NCBI RefSeq assembly: GCF_001182045.1
Contig: NZ_CVTY01000005.1
Location: 434,001 to 498,000, forward strand
Length of the DNA: 64,000 nt
DNA from: Dakarella massiliensis
GTDB taxonomy: Bacteria > Pseudomonadota > Gammaproteobacteria > Burkholderiales > Burkholderiaceae_F
Direction of reading: 5' to 3'
The position numbers and the translations under genes are program-made. Positions 19,481-26,836 of the stretch are shown one piece after another (within the stretch, counting starts at the first letter, position 1; each line of letters starts with the position of its first letter). A model generated the notes under the pieces. It made no database searches. It was not told the origin of the DNA and worked only from the letters and a program-made list of their open reading frames with translations.

Positions 19481-21256
19481 ATGTCCTATCAGGTTCTTGC
19501 TCGAAAATGGCGACCACACAACTTTGACAGCGTGGTGGGCCAGGAGCACGTCGTCAAAGCCCTGAGACATGCGCTGCGTGAAAAGAGGATTCATCACGCT
19601 TACCTTTTCACCGGAACCCGGGGCGTTGGCAAGACCACGCTCTCCCGCATCCTAGCGAAATGCCTCAACTGCACGGGTCCTGACGGCAAGGGTGATATTA
19701 CCGATAAGCCCTGCGGCGTCTGTGAAGCATGCCGCGCGATAGATGAGGGGCATTTCGTCGATTACATCGAAATGGACGCGGCGAGCAACCGAGGCGTGGA
19801 TGAGATGACGGCACTGCTTGAGCAGGCTATGTACCCGCCGACGAACGCCCGCTTCAAGGTTTATATGATCGACGAAGTGCATCAGCTGTCCAGCACGGCC
19901 TTCAATGCCATGCTGAAGACGCTGGAAGAGCCGCCCGAGTACGTCAAATTCATTCTTGCGACGACAGATCCGCAGAAGGTGCCGATCACGGTGCTGTCCC
20001 GCTGCCTGCAGTTCAATCTCCGCAATATGACACCGCAGGAAGTGGCGGACCATATGGCGCATATCCTGCAGGTGGAGAAGATCGAAGCCGAACCCGCGGC
20101 GCTGCGGCTCCTCGCTGCCGGTGCCCGGGGATCCATGCGTGACGGTCTGTCGCTTCTTGACCAGGCGATCGCGTTTTCGGATGGTGCGGTGACGCTTGCC
20201 GGCGTTCAGTCAATGCTCGGCGTTGTCGACTCCTCAATCCTCGTGAAACTGCTGGGCTGTCTGCGTGATAACGACGCGGCCGGCATGCTCGCCATCGCGG
20301 ATGAGATGGCGATGCGCAGCTTCTCCTTCCGTCAGGCGCTCCGCGATATCGCGAGCCTCCTTCACAGGACAGCGATTGCCCAGCGGGTACCGGATAGTAT
20401 TTCCGGAGACGCTGAGGCGGATTCCATCCGGGAGCTGGCTGCGGCTTTTACGCCAGACGAAGTGCAGCTTTACTATCAGATCGCGATCAACGGACGGAAT
20501 GACCTTCACCTGGCGCCCGATGAATACGCGGGTTTCACGATGACACTCCTCCGGATGCTCGCCTTCAAGCCGGCCGGAAGCCCGGTGGCGGCCCGTATTG
20601 CGAAGCTGCCTCATGGAGGGAAACCGCTTGAACCCCCGCCAGCGGCTCCGGCTCCCAGAGCGGAACCCGCGGCAGCTGCGGTGCCCGCCAGGACTGAGAG
20701 TCCGTCTCCGGTACCCAAACCCAAGCCCAAGCCTAAGACGCCGCCCGCGCCGCCGGCCCCGGAAGAAAAGTCCTCACCCGAACAAGAGGAGGATCTTCCG
20801 CCCTGGGTGCAGCTTGAGCCAGCCGAGGAATCTATCCCCCCTGAAGAGCGTTCCGCCGATTCAGAGGAGCTCGACTGGCAGAGTCTGATCCGCAGCGCGG
20901 AACTTTCAGGGCTGGAGTGGCAGTCTGCCTCCCGGTCCGAATGGGTTGAATTGAAGAGCACCGGAGTGGTGCTGAAGAACAGTTCGTCCACGCTGACGTC
21001 CGATAACGTGAGAAAGAGCCTTGAACGGGCGCTTTCGAAGCGTCTTGGCCATCCCTTCTCAGTAACCTTCCAGACCGGTGAGGTGAAAGGGGATACCGTC
21101 TGGGCTCAGGTGAACCGGGAGGAAGCTGCCGCGAGGCAGAAACTGATTCAGGATTTCCGCAGCTCCGGTGTTGTGAGCAATATCATTAACCAGTTTGAGG
21201 GCGAGGTGCGCGAGGATTCCGTGGACTGGAATACGAAACCGAAGCCCCTGCACTAA
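19481..21256 (+). CDS. dnaX: DNA polymerase III subunits tau/gamma
   Basis: DnaX is the ATPase of the clamp loader and links the two replicative polymerases to the helicase. The 591-residue product has the P-loop GTRGVGKTT, a four-cysteine zinc module (CLNC then CGVCEAC), the DEVHQLS Walker B and the SRC arginine-finger motif. A proline-rich linker (about 380-445) precedes the C-terminal tau domain. No A-AAA-AAG slippery heptamer is seen, so the short gamma form, if made, is not produced by the E. coli frameshift. The 289-bp gap upstream contains only the SRP RNA tail and unrecognised sequence. ybaB starts 14 nt downstream. Confidence 0.96.
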   Translation: MSYQVLARKWRPHNFDSVVGQEHVVKALRHALREKRIHHAYLFTGTRGVGKTTLSRILAKCLNCTGPDGKGDITDKPCGVCEACRAIDEGHFVDYIEMDAASNRGVDEMTALLEQAMYPPTNARFKVYMIDEVHQLSSTAFNAMLKTLEEPPEYVKFILATTDPQKVPITVLSRCLQFNLRNMTPQEVADHMAHILQVEKIEAEPAALRLLAAGARGSMRDGLSLLDQAIAFSDGAVTLAGVQSMLGVVDSSILVKLLGCLRDNDAAGMLAIADEMAMRSFSFRQALRDIASLLHRTAIAQRVPDSISGDAEADSIRELAAAFTPDEVQLYYQIAINGRNDLHLAPDEYAGFTMTLLRMLAFKPAGSPVAARIAKLPHGGKPLEPPPAAPAPRAEPAAAAVPARTESPSPVPKPKPKPKTPPAPPAPEEKSSPEQEEDLPPWVQLEPAEESIPPEERSADSEELDWQSLIRSAELSGLEWQSASRSEWVELKSTGVVLKNSSSTLTSDNVRKSLERALSKRLGHPFSVTFQTGEVKGDTVWAQVNREEAAARQKLIQDFRSSGVVSNIINQFEGEVREDSVDWNTKPKPLH

Positions 21257-21269
21257 GTAAGAGGAAAAC

Positions 21270-21587
21270 ATGAGAGGAAACATTAATTCGCTGATGGCCC
21301 AGGCCGCCAAGATGCAGCAGAACCTTCAGCATCTTCAGTCTGAACTCGCCAACGTCGAAGTGACGGGAGAAGCGGGCAGCGGCGCGGTGAAGGTCACGAT
21401 GACCTGCAAGTACGTCTGCAAGCAGATTCAGATTGATCCGTCGCTTTACGACGAAGACCGCGACATGATCGAGGATCTCGTGACGGCCGCTGTGAACGCC
21501 GCGCTGAAGGAAGTCGAGCGTACGACCCAGGAACGCATGAAGGTCGCCACGGCCGGCATGCCGCTTCCTCCCGGGATGCGCTTCTGA
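21270..21587 (+). CDS. ybaB: YbaB/EbfC family nucleoid-associated protein
   Basis: YbaB is a small dimeric DNA-binding protein associated with the nucleoid and, by its conserved position between dnaX and recR, with recombination repair. The 105-residue product has the family shape: an N-terminal coiled helix (AAKMQQNLQHLQSELANV), the VTGEAGSGAVKVTMTC strand and a C-terminal helix. AGAGG precedes the ATG. Confidence 0.95.
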   Translation: MRGNINSLMAQAAKMQQNLQHLQSELANVEVTGEAGSGAVKVTMTCKYVCKQIQIDPSLYDEDRDMIEDLVTAAVNAALKEVERTTQERMKVATAGMPLPPGMRF

Positions 21588-21617
21588 TGATCCCGCCCCG
21601 GAATCCGGAGATCGGCT

Positions 21618-22232
21618 ATGGCTCTTAGTCCCAAGCTGAGAAGACTCGCGGAGGCGCTCGCAGAACTGCCGGGCATCGGCCCGCTTTCGGCTCAGCGGAT
21701 CGCGTTTCATCTCCTTTCGGATGACGAGCACGCGGAAGCGCACCGTCTGGCGAAGGAGCTTGAGGATGCCGCGGCATCCGTCAGGCACTGCGCCCGATGC
21801 AATACGCTCTGCGAGTCCGAGATCTGCGACACCTGTTCCGACGAGACCCGCGAGAAAGACAAGCTCTGCATCGTGGAAACGCCGGCGGATCAGCTCGTGA
21901 TCGAGGGGTCGCACTCGTACCGGGGACTCTACTATGTACTCGGCGGACGGCTTTCCCCGGTGGAGAATCGGGGCCCTGAGCAGCTGGGCTTCAGCCGTCT
22001 GATCGAGAGAATCAAGGAGCCGGAGGTAAAGGAAGTGATTCTGGCGACTTCCTTCACAGCCGAAGGCGACGCCACAGCCCACTACATTGCGCTTGCGGTG
22101 TCCCGCCATCGCCCGGATATCCGGCTGACAAGACTTGCCCGGGGCATCCCGACCGGGATTGAGCTCGAGTACACCGATGTGGCAACCGTGGCTCACGCAA
22201 TCCTGGGACGGCGTGACGCGGAATCGCGATAA
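21618..22232 (+). CDS. recR: recombination mediator RecR
   Basis: RecR acts with RecO (and RecF) to load RecA on single-stranded gaps. The 204-residue product has an N-terminal helix-hairpin-helix (LAELPGIGPLSAQRIAFHLL), a four-cysteine zinc finger (CARC...CDTC, about residues 57-72) and a Toprim domain with the VETPADQLVIEGSHSYRGLYYVLGG-type block. GGAG lies upstream of the ATG. It closes the dnaX-ybaB-recR operon. Confidence 0.97.
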   Translation: MALSPKLRRLAEALAELPGIGPLSAQRIAFHLLSDDEHAEAHRLAKELEDAAASVRHCARCNTLCESEICDTCSDETREKDKLCIVETPADQLVIEGSHSYRGLYYVLGGRLSPVENRGPEQLGFSRLIERIKEPEVKEVILATSFTAEGDATAHYIALAVSRHRPDIRLTRLARGIPTGIELEYTDVATVAHAILGRRDAESR

Positions 22233-22255
22233 AAGAGCGATTTTCTTGCTTTTTT
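22233..22255 (+). terminator. likely recR terminator
   Basis: AAGAGCGA (22233-22240) can pair with TTGCTTTT (22246-22253) with two G-U pairs around TTTTC, running into the T-tract. It also overlaps the possible -35 of the next promoter. Confidence 0.5.
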
Positions 22256-22274
22256 CCCTATTCGGGAATAATGT
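22246..22274 (+). promoter_or_regulatory. possible promoter of the ABC importer leader
   Basis: TTGCTT (22246-22251) and TAATGT (22269-22274) are separated by 17 bp. Both match the sigma-70 consensus only in part. A start near 22282 would place the whole structured leader in the transcript. Confidence 0.4.
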
Positions 22275-22307
22275 AATTCTTACGACTTTTATTCAGAGGC
22301 ACCTTAA

Positions 22308-22442
22308 GTGCATTTCACGGCTGACAATCCGAACGCCTGCCAGGGACTTTCCAAGAAAGCCCCCGTTCGTGCTGCCCGTGAATTCCTTCTTGCCCTAGGC
22401 GGACTACTGCTACCCGTTATCCGCCATGGGAGGATTGTTTAG
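22308..22442 (+). CDS. possible 44-residue leader ORF, unconfirmed
   Basis: A GTG at 22308 with AGAGG 8 nt upstream opens a frame that stops with TAG at 22440. The predicted peptide has a polar start (MHFTADNPNACQGLSKKA) and a leucine-rich middle (LLALGGLLLPVI). Its stop lies just past the P4/antiterminator arm, so translation could affect the terminator. It matches no family I know, and the same bases form the RNA helices, so it may be a chance frame. Confidence 0.2.
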   Translation: MHFTADNPNACQGLSKKAPVRAAREFLLALGGLLLPVIRHGRIV

Positions 22443-22483
22443 GGCTGAATAGAGCCGTTTTTTAAACATATTTGTCGCCATAG

Positions 22484-22529
22484 GCGGATACACGGATTCA
22501 TCTGAGTCTGTTGTGTATCCGCTTTTTTT
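22484..22529 (+). terminator. terminator in the leader, upstream of the importer genes
   Basis: GCGGATACAC (22484-22493) and GTGTATCCGC (22513-22522) form a perfect 10-bp stem followed by seven T. It lies 31 nt before the first gene of the operon and has no gene in front that needs it, which makes it a regulatory (attenuating) terminator. Confidence 0.88.
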
Positions 22530-22559
22530 ATTGCCTGAATCGTTTGGAGAGTACCGAAA

Positions 22560-23597
22560 ATGACTATCACCCGTCGTGCATTCATCACCGCTGCTGCCGG
22601 CATGGCTGCGGCTTCCGCCTTCCCGTTCAGCGAGGCCTTTGCTGCCGCTCCTGAGAAGAAGAACATCAAGATTGCGGTCGGCGGTCAGCAGCTTGTGTAC
22701 TACCTTCCCCTCACAATTGCGGACCGTCTCGGTTACTTCCGCGATGAGGGACTGAATGTCAGCGTGATCGATTTCCAGGGCGGCTCCAAGTCGCTTCAGG
22801 CGGTTGTGGGCGGATCGGCTGACATCTGCTCCGGCGCGTTCGAGCACACAGTCATCATGCAGACCCGCGGTCAGCGCATGCAGGCCTTCGTGCTTCAGGG
22901 CCGGGCGCCTCAATGCGTTTTCGCGGCGAATCTCCACACGATGAAGAATTTCCGAAGCGCGAAGGAACTGAAGGGAAAGCGTATCGGCGTGACGGCGCCC
23001 GGATCCTCCTCCCAGATCATGGCGAACTACTGTCTGAAGGCCGCCGGCATCAAGCCGAACGAGGTGTCAATCATTGGCATCGGCTCTTCCTCCGGCGCCA
23101 TTGCCGCGATCCGTTCGGGTCAGGTCGATGCCTTCGTGCAGCTGGATCCGGTGATTTCGATGCTGATGGAAAAGAAGGAAATCGCGATTATTGCTGATAC
23201 CCGCAAGGTGGCGGAGAGCGACCGGCTTTACGGCGGGCCTATGGTGGCAGGCTGCCTCTACGCTCCGGAATCCTTTATCCGCAAGAATCCGAACACGATC
23301 CAGGCAATCACGAACGCCATGGTGCGCGCCGATAAGTGGATCGCCAAGGCGACGCCGGAACAGGTCGTGAAGGTCGTGCCTTCCAGATACTTCATGGGGG
23401 ATAAAAAGCTCTATATCCAGTCGTTCCTCAGCAACCGTCCGGCGCTTTCCCGCGACGGGCTGATCCCCGCGAAGGCTCCTGAAGTCGCGAAGCACGCCCT
23501 GAGCACGGTGAATCCTCAGATTGAGCGCGCGAGGCTTGATCTTGAGGCGACCTATACGAACCGTTTCGCGGCGGAAGCGAATAAGCGCTATCGCTGA
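22560..23597 (+). CDS. ABC transporter substrate-binding protein, NMT1/SsuA family
   Basis: The 345-residue periplasmic protein begins MTITRRAFITAAAGMAAASA, a twin-arginine type export signal (TRRAFI) with cleavage likely after AEAFAAA-like sequence near residue 29. The mature part has the NMT1/THI5 and SsuA/TauA fold pattern: YYLPLTIADRLGYFRDEGLNV, then GGSADICSGAFEH and GKRIGVTAPGSSS. Known relatives bind sulfonates, nitrate, thiamine precursors, riboflavin or aromatic compounds. The CCC cysteine motif of HMP-binding proteins is absent. It is the first gene of an SBP-ATPase-permease operon controlled by the structured leader. The substrate is unknown. Confidence 0.9.
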   Translation: MTITRRAFITAAAGMAAASAFPFSEAFAAAPEKKNIKIAVGGQQLVYYLPLTIADRLGYFRDEGLNVSVIDFQGGSKSLQAVVGGSADICSGAFEHTVIMQTRGQRMQAFVLQGRAPQCVFAANLHTMKNFRSAKELKGKRIGVTAPGSSSQIMANYCLKAAGIKPNEVSIIGIGSSSGAIAAIRSGQVDAFVQLDPVISMLMEKKEIAIIADTRKVAESDRLYGGPMVAGCLYAPESFIRKNPNTIQAITNAMVRADKWIAKATPEQVVKVVPSRYFMGDKKLYIQSFLSNRPALSRDGLIPAKAPEVAKHALSTVNPQIERARLDLEATYTNRFAAEANKRYR

Positions 23598-23607
23598 GCC
23601 CCGCAGG

Positions 23608-23646
23608 AGGATTCCGGGCTGACCCCCTCGGCAGCCCCGGAATCCT
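23608..23646 (+). other. strong intercistronic hairpin
   Basis: AGGATTCCGGGCTG (23608-23621) pairs with CAGCCCCGGAATCCT (23632-23646), 14 bp with one bulged C, and no T-tract. Such hairpins after the binding-protein gene often stabilise its mRNA so that it is made in excess over ATPase and permease. Confidence 0.65.
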
Positions 23647-23685
23647 TCCCCCTGAATTCACGCACAGAAACCCAGGCTATAAGAA

Positions 23686-24516
23686 ATGAATACACCTGAA
23701 ACCAATACGCCCGCGATCGAAATCTCGGATCTCGCCTGCACCTTTATTTCCGGCGACGGAAAGAAGGAGTCGCATTACACCGCGGTCCGGGACGTCAATC
23801 TCTCCATCCGAGCCGGTGAATTTGTGAGCATCGTGGGTCCCACGGGATGCGGAAAATCCACGATTCTCAATATGACTGCGGGGCTCCTGAAGCCGTCTCA
23901 CGGCACGATCCGCATTTTCGGCGAGCCGCTTTCCGGGCTGAACCGACGGGCCGGGTATATGTTCCAGGCGGAGAACCTGATGCCGTGGCGAAGCGCGCTC
24001 GGGAACGTGATCGCCGGACTTGAATTCAAAGGCGTGAAGAAGAGCGAGGCAATTGAGAAGGGCCGTCACTGGCTGCGCCGTGTGGGGCTCGCCGGATTTG
24101 AGGACAGCTATCCGCATCATCTTTCAGGCGGCATGAGAAAGCGTGTCTCGATGGCACAGACACTCATCATGGATCCCGACATCATTCTGATGGATGAAAG
24201 CTTTTCCTCGCTGGATATCCAGACGCGGCAGCTGATGGAAAACCTGCTGCTTGATCTCTGGTCAGGTGAAAAGAAAGCAGTGCTCTTTATCACGCACGAT
24301 CTTGATGAAGCTATCTCCATGAGTGACCGGGTGATCGTGATGTCAGCCGGTCCCGCTTCACACCCAATCGGCGAATTCCTGATTGACCTGCCCCGTCCCC
24401 GGGATGTCACGGAGGTGAGGGGGGACCCGAGATTTGTCTCGCTCCACCGGTCGATCTGGAACGTGCTTCGCGAGGAAGTGTTGAAGGGCTACGAAAATCA
24501 GATGCAGAGGAAGTAA
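23686..24516 (+). CDS. ABC transporter ATP-binding protein, SsuB/TauB type
   Basis: The 276-residue cytoplasmic ATPase has Walker A GPTGCGKST (about residues 52-60), Q-loop MFQAENLMPW, signature LSGGMRKRVSMAQ, Walker B IILMDE and the switch histidine in FITHDLDEA. These are hallmarks of the nitrate/sulfonate/taurine importer ATPases. It starts 88 nt after the binding protein gene and ends 3 nt before the permease gene. Confidence 0.94.
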   Translation: MNTPETNTPAIEISDLACTFISGDGKKESHYTAVRDVNLSIRAGEFVSIVGPTGCGKSTILNMTAGLLKPSHGTIRIFGEPLSGLNRRAGYMFQAENLMPWRSALGNVIAGLEFKGVKKSEAIEKGRHWLRRVGLAGFEDSYPHHLSGGMRKRVSMAQTLIMDPDIILMDESFSSLDIQTRQLMENLLLDLWSGEKKAVLFITHDLDEAISMSDRVIVMSAGPASHPIGEFLIDLPRPRDVTEVRGDPRFVSLHRSIWNVLREEVLKGYENQMQRK

Positions 24517-24519
24517 GTC

Positions 24520-25344
24520 ATGTTTAAAAGCAAATGGATCCTTCACTTCTGGCAGGCGGTGCTTCTCGCCGTCATTTTCGTTGCCTGGTGGGCACTCACG
24601 AAACCTGGGCTCATTCCCCCCTTCATTTTTGAGAATGACACCCAGGCGGCCTTCTTCTTCGGTGAGCCGGTGGAAATTTTCCACCGTATCTGGGACTGGT
24701 TCTTTGTGAACCATGAAATTTATGAGCACCTTGCCGTGACGCTCTGGGAAACGGTGCTCGCGTTTGCGATCGGCACGGTGTCCGGTCTGATTGTGGGGCT
24801 CTGGCTCGGTCTCAGTCCGCGAGCCGCGGCGATCGCTGACCCGTTTATCAAGGGACTCAACTCCTGCCCGCGCGTGATTCTTGCCCCGATCTTTGCTGTG
24901 TGGTTCGGTCTTGGGCCGGCCTCCAAAGTGGCGCTCGGTGTCACGATTGTGTTCTTCATCGTGTTCTTCAACGTTTTCCAGGGTATCCGTGAAGTCAATC
25001 CGAATGTCCTGAATTCCGTTCGGATGCTGGGGGCGAACCGCCGTCAGCTCCTCACCGCAGTGTACCTGCCCTCCGCCATGAGCTGGGTGTTCTCGTCGCT
25101 TCACTCTTCGGTTGGCATGGCGTTCGTCGGCGCGGTGATTGGTGAATACCTTGGATCCGCGAAGGGGGTTGGCTACCTGATTCTCCAGGCAGAAGGCGTT
25201 TTCGATATCAACACGGTGATGGCCGGCATTCTGGTGCTGACGCTTTTCGCAGTGATTCTGGACTGGTTTGTGAGCCTTGCGGAAGCGCGGCTCATGCGCT
25301 GGCAGCCGAAGACCGCGAGTGTCAGGACAGAGCAGGGTATCTGA
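24520..25344 (+). CDS. ABC transporter permease, SsuC/TauC type
   Basis: The 274-residue inner-membrane protein has about six membrane segments. It carries the permease loop that docks on the ATPase, in which VNPNVLNSVRMLGANRRQL precedes the YLPSAMSWVFSSL segment, and the family block FVGAVIGEYLGSAKGVGYLI. A GGAAG site lies before the ATG. It completes the importer. The operon ends at a GC-rich hairpin. Confidence 0.93.
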   Translation: MFKSKWILHFWQAVLLAVIFVAWWALTKPGLIPPFIFENDTQAAFFFGEPVEIFHRIWDWFFVNHEIYEHLAVTLWETVLAFAIGTVSGLIVGLWLGLSPRAAAIADPFIKGLNSCPRVILAPIFAVWFGLGPASKVALGVTIVFFIVFFNVFQGIREVNPNVLNSVRMLGANRRQLLTAVYLPSAMSWVFSSLHSSVGMAFVGAVIGEYLGSAKGVGYLILQAEGVFDINTVMAGILVLTLFAVILDWFVSLAEARLMRWQPKTASVRTEQGI

Positions 25345-25373
25345 TAAAGGCTCTTCTGCAGCCGCTTCTCTCA

Positions 25374-25404
25374 GGGCCCCTCCCGGTGTTGCCGGGCGGG
25401 GCCC
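25374..25404 (+). terminator. GC-rich hairpin at the importer operon end
   Basis: GGGCCCCTCCCGG (25374-25386) pairs with CCGGGCGGGGCCC (25392-25404) with one T-C mismatch. No T-tract follows. Next is TATAAT at 25408-25413, a probable -10 for gmhA. Confidence 0.6.
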
Positions 25405-25442
25405 CGCTATAATTGGGCGAACTGTATAGGAAGGAGTTTTAG

Positions 25443-26051
25443 ATGCCGATGAATGCGCTTGACGTGATTCGTTTTGACCTTCAGGAAGCAGCAGAAGGTC
25501 TTAACCGGCTGATCGGGTCTCCGGAAGTCCTGGAAAACATCAGCCGTGCGGCTGATCTGATCGTGGAAGCCCAGAGGGCGGGCGGCAAGGTGCTCAGCTG
25601 CGGAAACGGCGGCAGCCTCTGCGATGCCATGCATTTTGCTGAAGAAATGACGGGACGGTTCAGAAACGATCGTCAGCCGTATGCGGCAATCGCGATTTCG
25701 GATCCTTCTCACATGGCCTGTGTCGGAAACGATTATGGGTATGAGGCGGTCTTCTCCCGCTATGTGGAAGGCGTGGCTAAGAAGGGAGACGTGCTTCTTG
25801 CGATCAGCACGAGCGGCACGAGCCGGAATATCCTGGCGGCGGTCCGCGCGGCGAAGGCTCAGGGCGTGAAAGTGATCGGCCTCACGGGGCGTCATGACTC
25901 TCCGCTTGAGGAACTGGCGGACGTCGCGGTTGTGACCCCTGCCGGGCGCTATGCGGATCGGGTTCAGGAGCTTCACATCAAAGTGATTCACATTCTGATT
26001 GAGCTCACTGAGCGGCAGCTCAATCCGGAAAATTATCCGGACCCGGAGTAA
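25443..26051 (+). CDS. gmhA: phosphoheptose isomerase (sedoheptulose-7-phosphate isomerase)
   Basis: GmhA makes D-glycero-D-manno-heptose 7-phosphate, the first step to the heptose of the LPS inner core. The 202-residue product has the SIS fold with VLSCGNGGSLCDAMHFAEEMTGR, the SHMACVGNDYGYE block, LAISTSGTSRNIL and the C-terminal ADRVQELHIKVIHILIEL helix, all close to E. coli GmhA. AAGGAG lies before the ATG. A DiaA-type relative is less likely because the metal and substrate blocks match GmhA. Confidence 0.93.
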   Translation: MPMNALDVIRFDLQEAAEGLNRLIGSPEVLENISRAADLIVEAQRAGGKVLSCGNGGSLCDAMHFAEEMTGRFRNDRQPYAAIAISDPSHMACVGNDYGYEAVFSRYVEGVAKKGDVLLAISTSGTSRNILAAVRAAKAQGVKVIGLTGRHDSPLEELADVAVVTPAGRYADRVQELHIKVIHILIELTERQLNPENYPDPE

Positions 26052-26067
26052 CGCCGGACTCTCTTGT

Positions 26068-26087
26068 AAAAAAGCTTGTAAGCTTTT
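26068..26087 (+). terminator. inverted repeat after gmhA
   Basis: AAAAGCTT (26070-26077) and AAGCTTTT (26080-26087) pair around GT. The stem is AT-rich with a very short loop, so termination would be weak. Confidence 0.4.
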
Positions 26088-26336
26088 GCAATTGCAGTTC
26101 AAACCGTGCAGAATTACTAATACACATACTCTCTCCGGGAGAGGCTTCAGCCGTTGCGGCTCGAATCATCCCGGAAGGCCAGCAGAAAAAAGGCGGAGCG
26201 GCACAGCCGGCCCCGCACTCCTGGTCTGAATGCGCCGGGCACAGTTCCGGCGCTTAACTTTTCACTTAACCGCTATTTCTCTGCAGGATGGAAATCCTGC
26301 GGAGGGGCGGCTTTTTATGTTTTCAGGATTGATATC
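26088..26336 (+). promoter_or_regulatory. hairpin-rich leader of greA
   Basis: The gap holds successive hairpins: CTCTC/GAGAG near 26131, GCGCCGG/CCGGCGC (26232-26238, 26247-26253) and GCAGGAT/ATCCTGC (26283-26289, 26294-26300), the last followed 11 nt later by TTTTT (26312-26316). Weak -35/-10 candidates lie at 26086-26114. The arrangement could be an attenuated greA leader; E. coli greA has a comparable leader RNA (GraL). AGGA at 26325 is the ribosome site. Confidence 0.4.
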
Positions 26337-26813
26337 ATGGACCGTATCCCTATTACCGCCGCCGGCGCCCAGAAGCTGAAGCAGGAACTGGATCATCTGC
26401 GCAAGGTTGACCGCCCGGAAGTGGTGGCGGCTATTGAGGAAGCCCGTTCCAAGGGAGACCTTTCAGAGAATGCCGAGTACGATGCTGCTCGCGAGAAGCA
26501 GAGCTTCATCGAAGGCCGTATCGCCGTGCTCGAAAGCCGCATTCCCGCGCTTCAGGTGATCGACCCGAAGACGCTGAACGCCGGTTCCAAGATTGTTTTC
26601 GGCGCCACTGTGACGCTCGCTGACGAGGACTCCGACAAGGAGGTCACCTATCAGATCGTGGGCGTTGACGAAGCCGATATCGAACACAACAAGGTTTCCG
26701 TTTCCAGCCCGATCGCGCGTGCGCTGATCGGCAAATCCGAAGGGGACGAAGTGACCGTGCACGCCCCGAAGGGCGATCTCACCTACGAGGTCGTCGCGGT
26801 GGAATACATCTAA
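26337..26813 (+). CDS. greA: transcription elongation factor GreA
   Basis: GreA enters the RNA polymerase secondary channel and stimulates cleavage of backtracked RNA. The 158-residue product has the N-terminal antiparallel coiled coil with the acidic tip (SKGDLSENAEYDAAREKQ) and the FKBP-like C-terminal domain ending in VVAVEYI. The start MDRIPITAAGAQKLKQEL matches the family; an in-frame extension to 26154 is rejected because it is not GreA-like. A second cleavage factor, greB, lies 11 kb downstream on the other strand. Confidence 0.97.
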   Translation: MDRIPITAAGAQKLKQELDHLRKVDRPEVVAAIEEARSKGDLSENAEYDAAREKQSFIEGRIAVLESRIPALQVIDPKTLNAGSKIVFGATVTLADEDSDKEVTYQIVGVDEADIEHNKVSVSSPIARALIGKSEGDEVTVHAPKGDLTYEVVAVEYI

Positions 26814-26836
26814 GCCACGGCTGAATTTAGGAAAAT

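Larger units (their letters stand above)
22282..22559 (+). promoter_or_regulatory. structured 5' leader with riboswitch-like architecture
   Basis: The leader holds a nested rod of three helices: P1 TTCACGG/CCGTGAA (22314-22320, 22376-22382), P2 CGAACG/CGTTCG (22330-22335, 22364-22369) and P3 GGGaCTTT/AAAGCCC (22343-22350, 22356-22362). Next comes P4 GGCGGA/TCCGCC (22398-22403, 22420-22425). The 3' side of P4 (22418-22429) can instead pair with 22478-22490 over 12 bp with one bulge, and that second segment is the 5' arm of a strong terminator (22484-22522). The three pairings exclude one another, as in a transcriptional riboswitch or attenuator. I matched it to no known class. The xanthine-sensing NMT1 RNA is worth testing because it occurs upstream of the same transporter type. 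Confidence 0.65.

Noticed and set aside
20600-20900. Programmed frameshift in dnaX to make gamma
   Set aside because: No A-AAA-AAG slippery heptamer or following stem was found in the linker region.
22426-22452. Eight-codon ORF starting ATGGGAGGA in the importer leader
   Set aside because: No ribosome site precedes it and the bases are better explained by the P4/antiterminator pairing.
22440-22463. Second terminator (GGCT/AGCC then six T) in the leader
   Set aside because: The stem is only 4 bp; too weak to claim separately from the strong terminator downstream.
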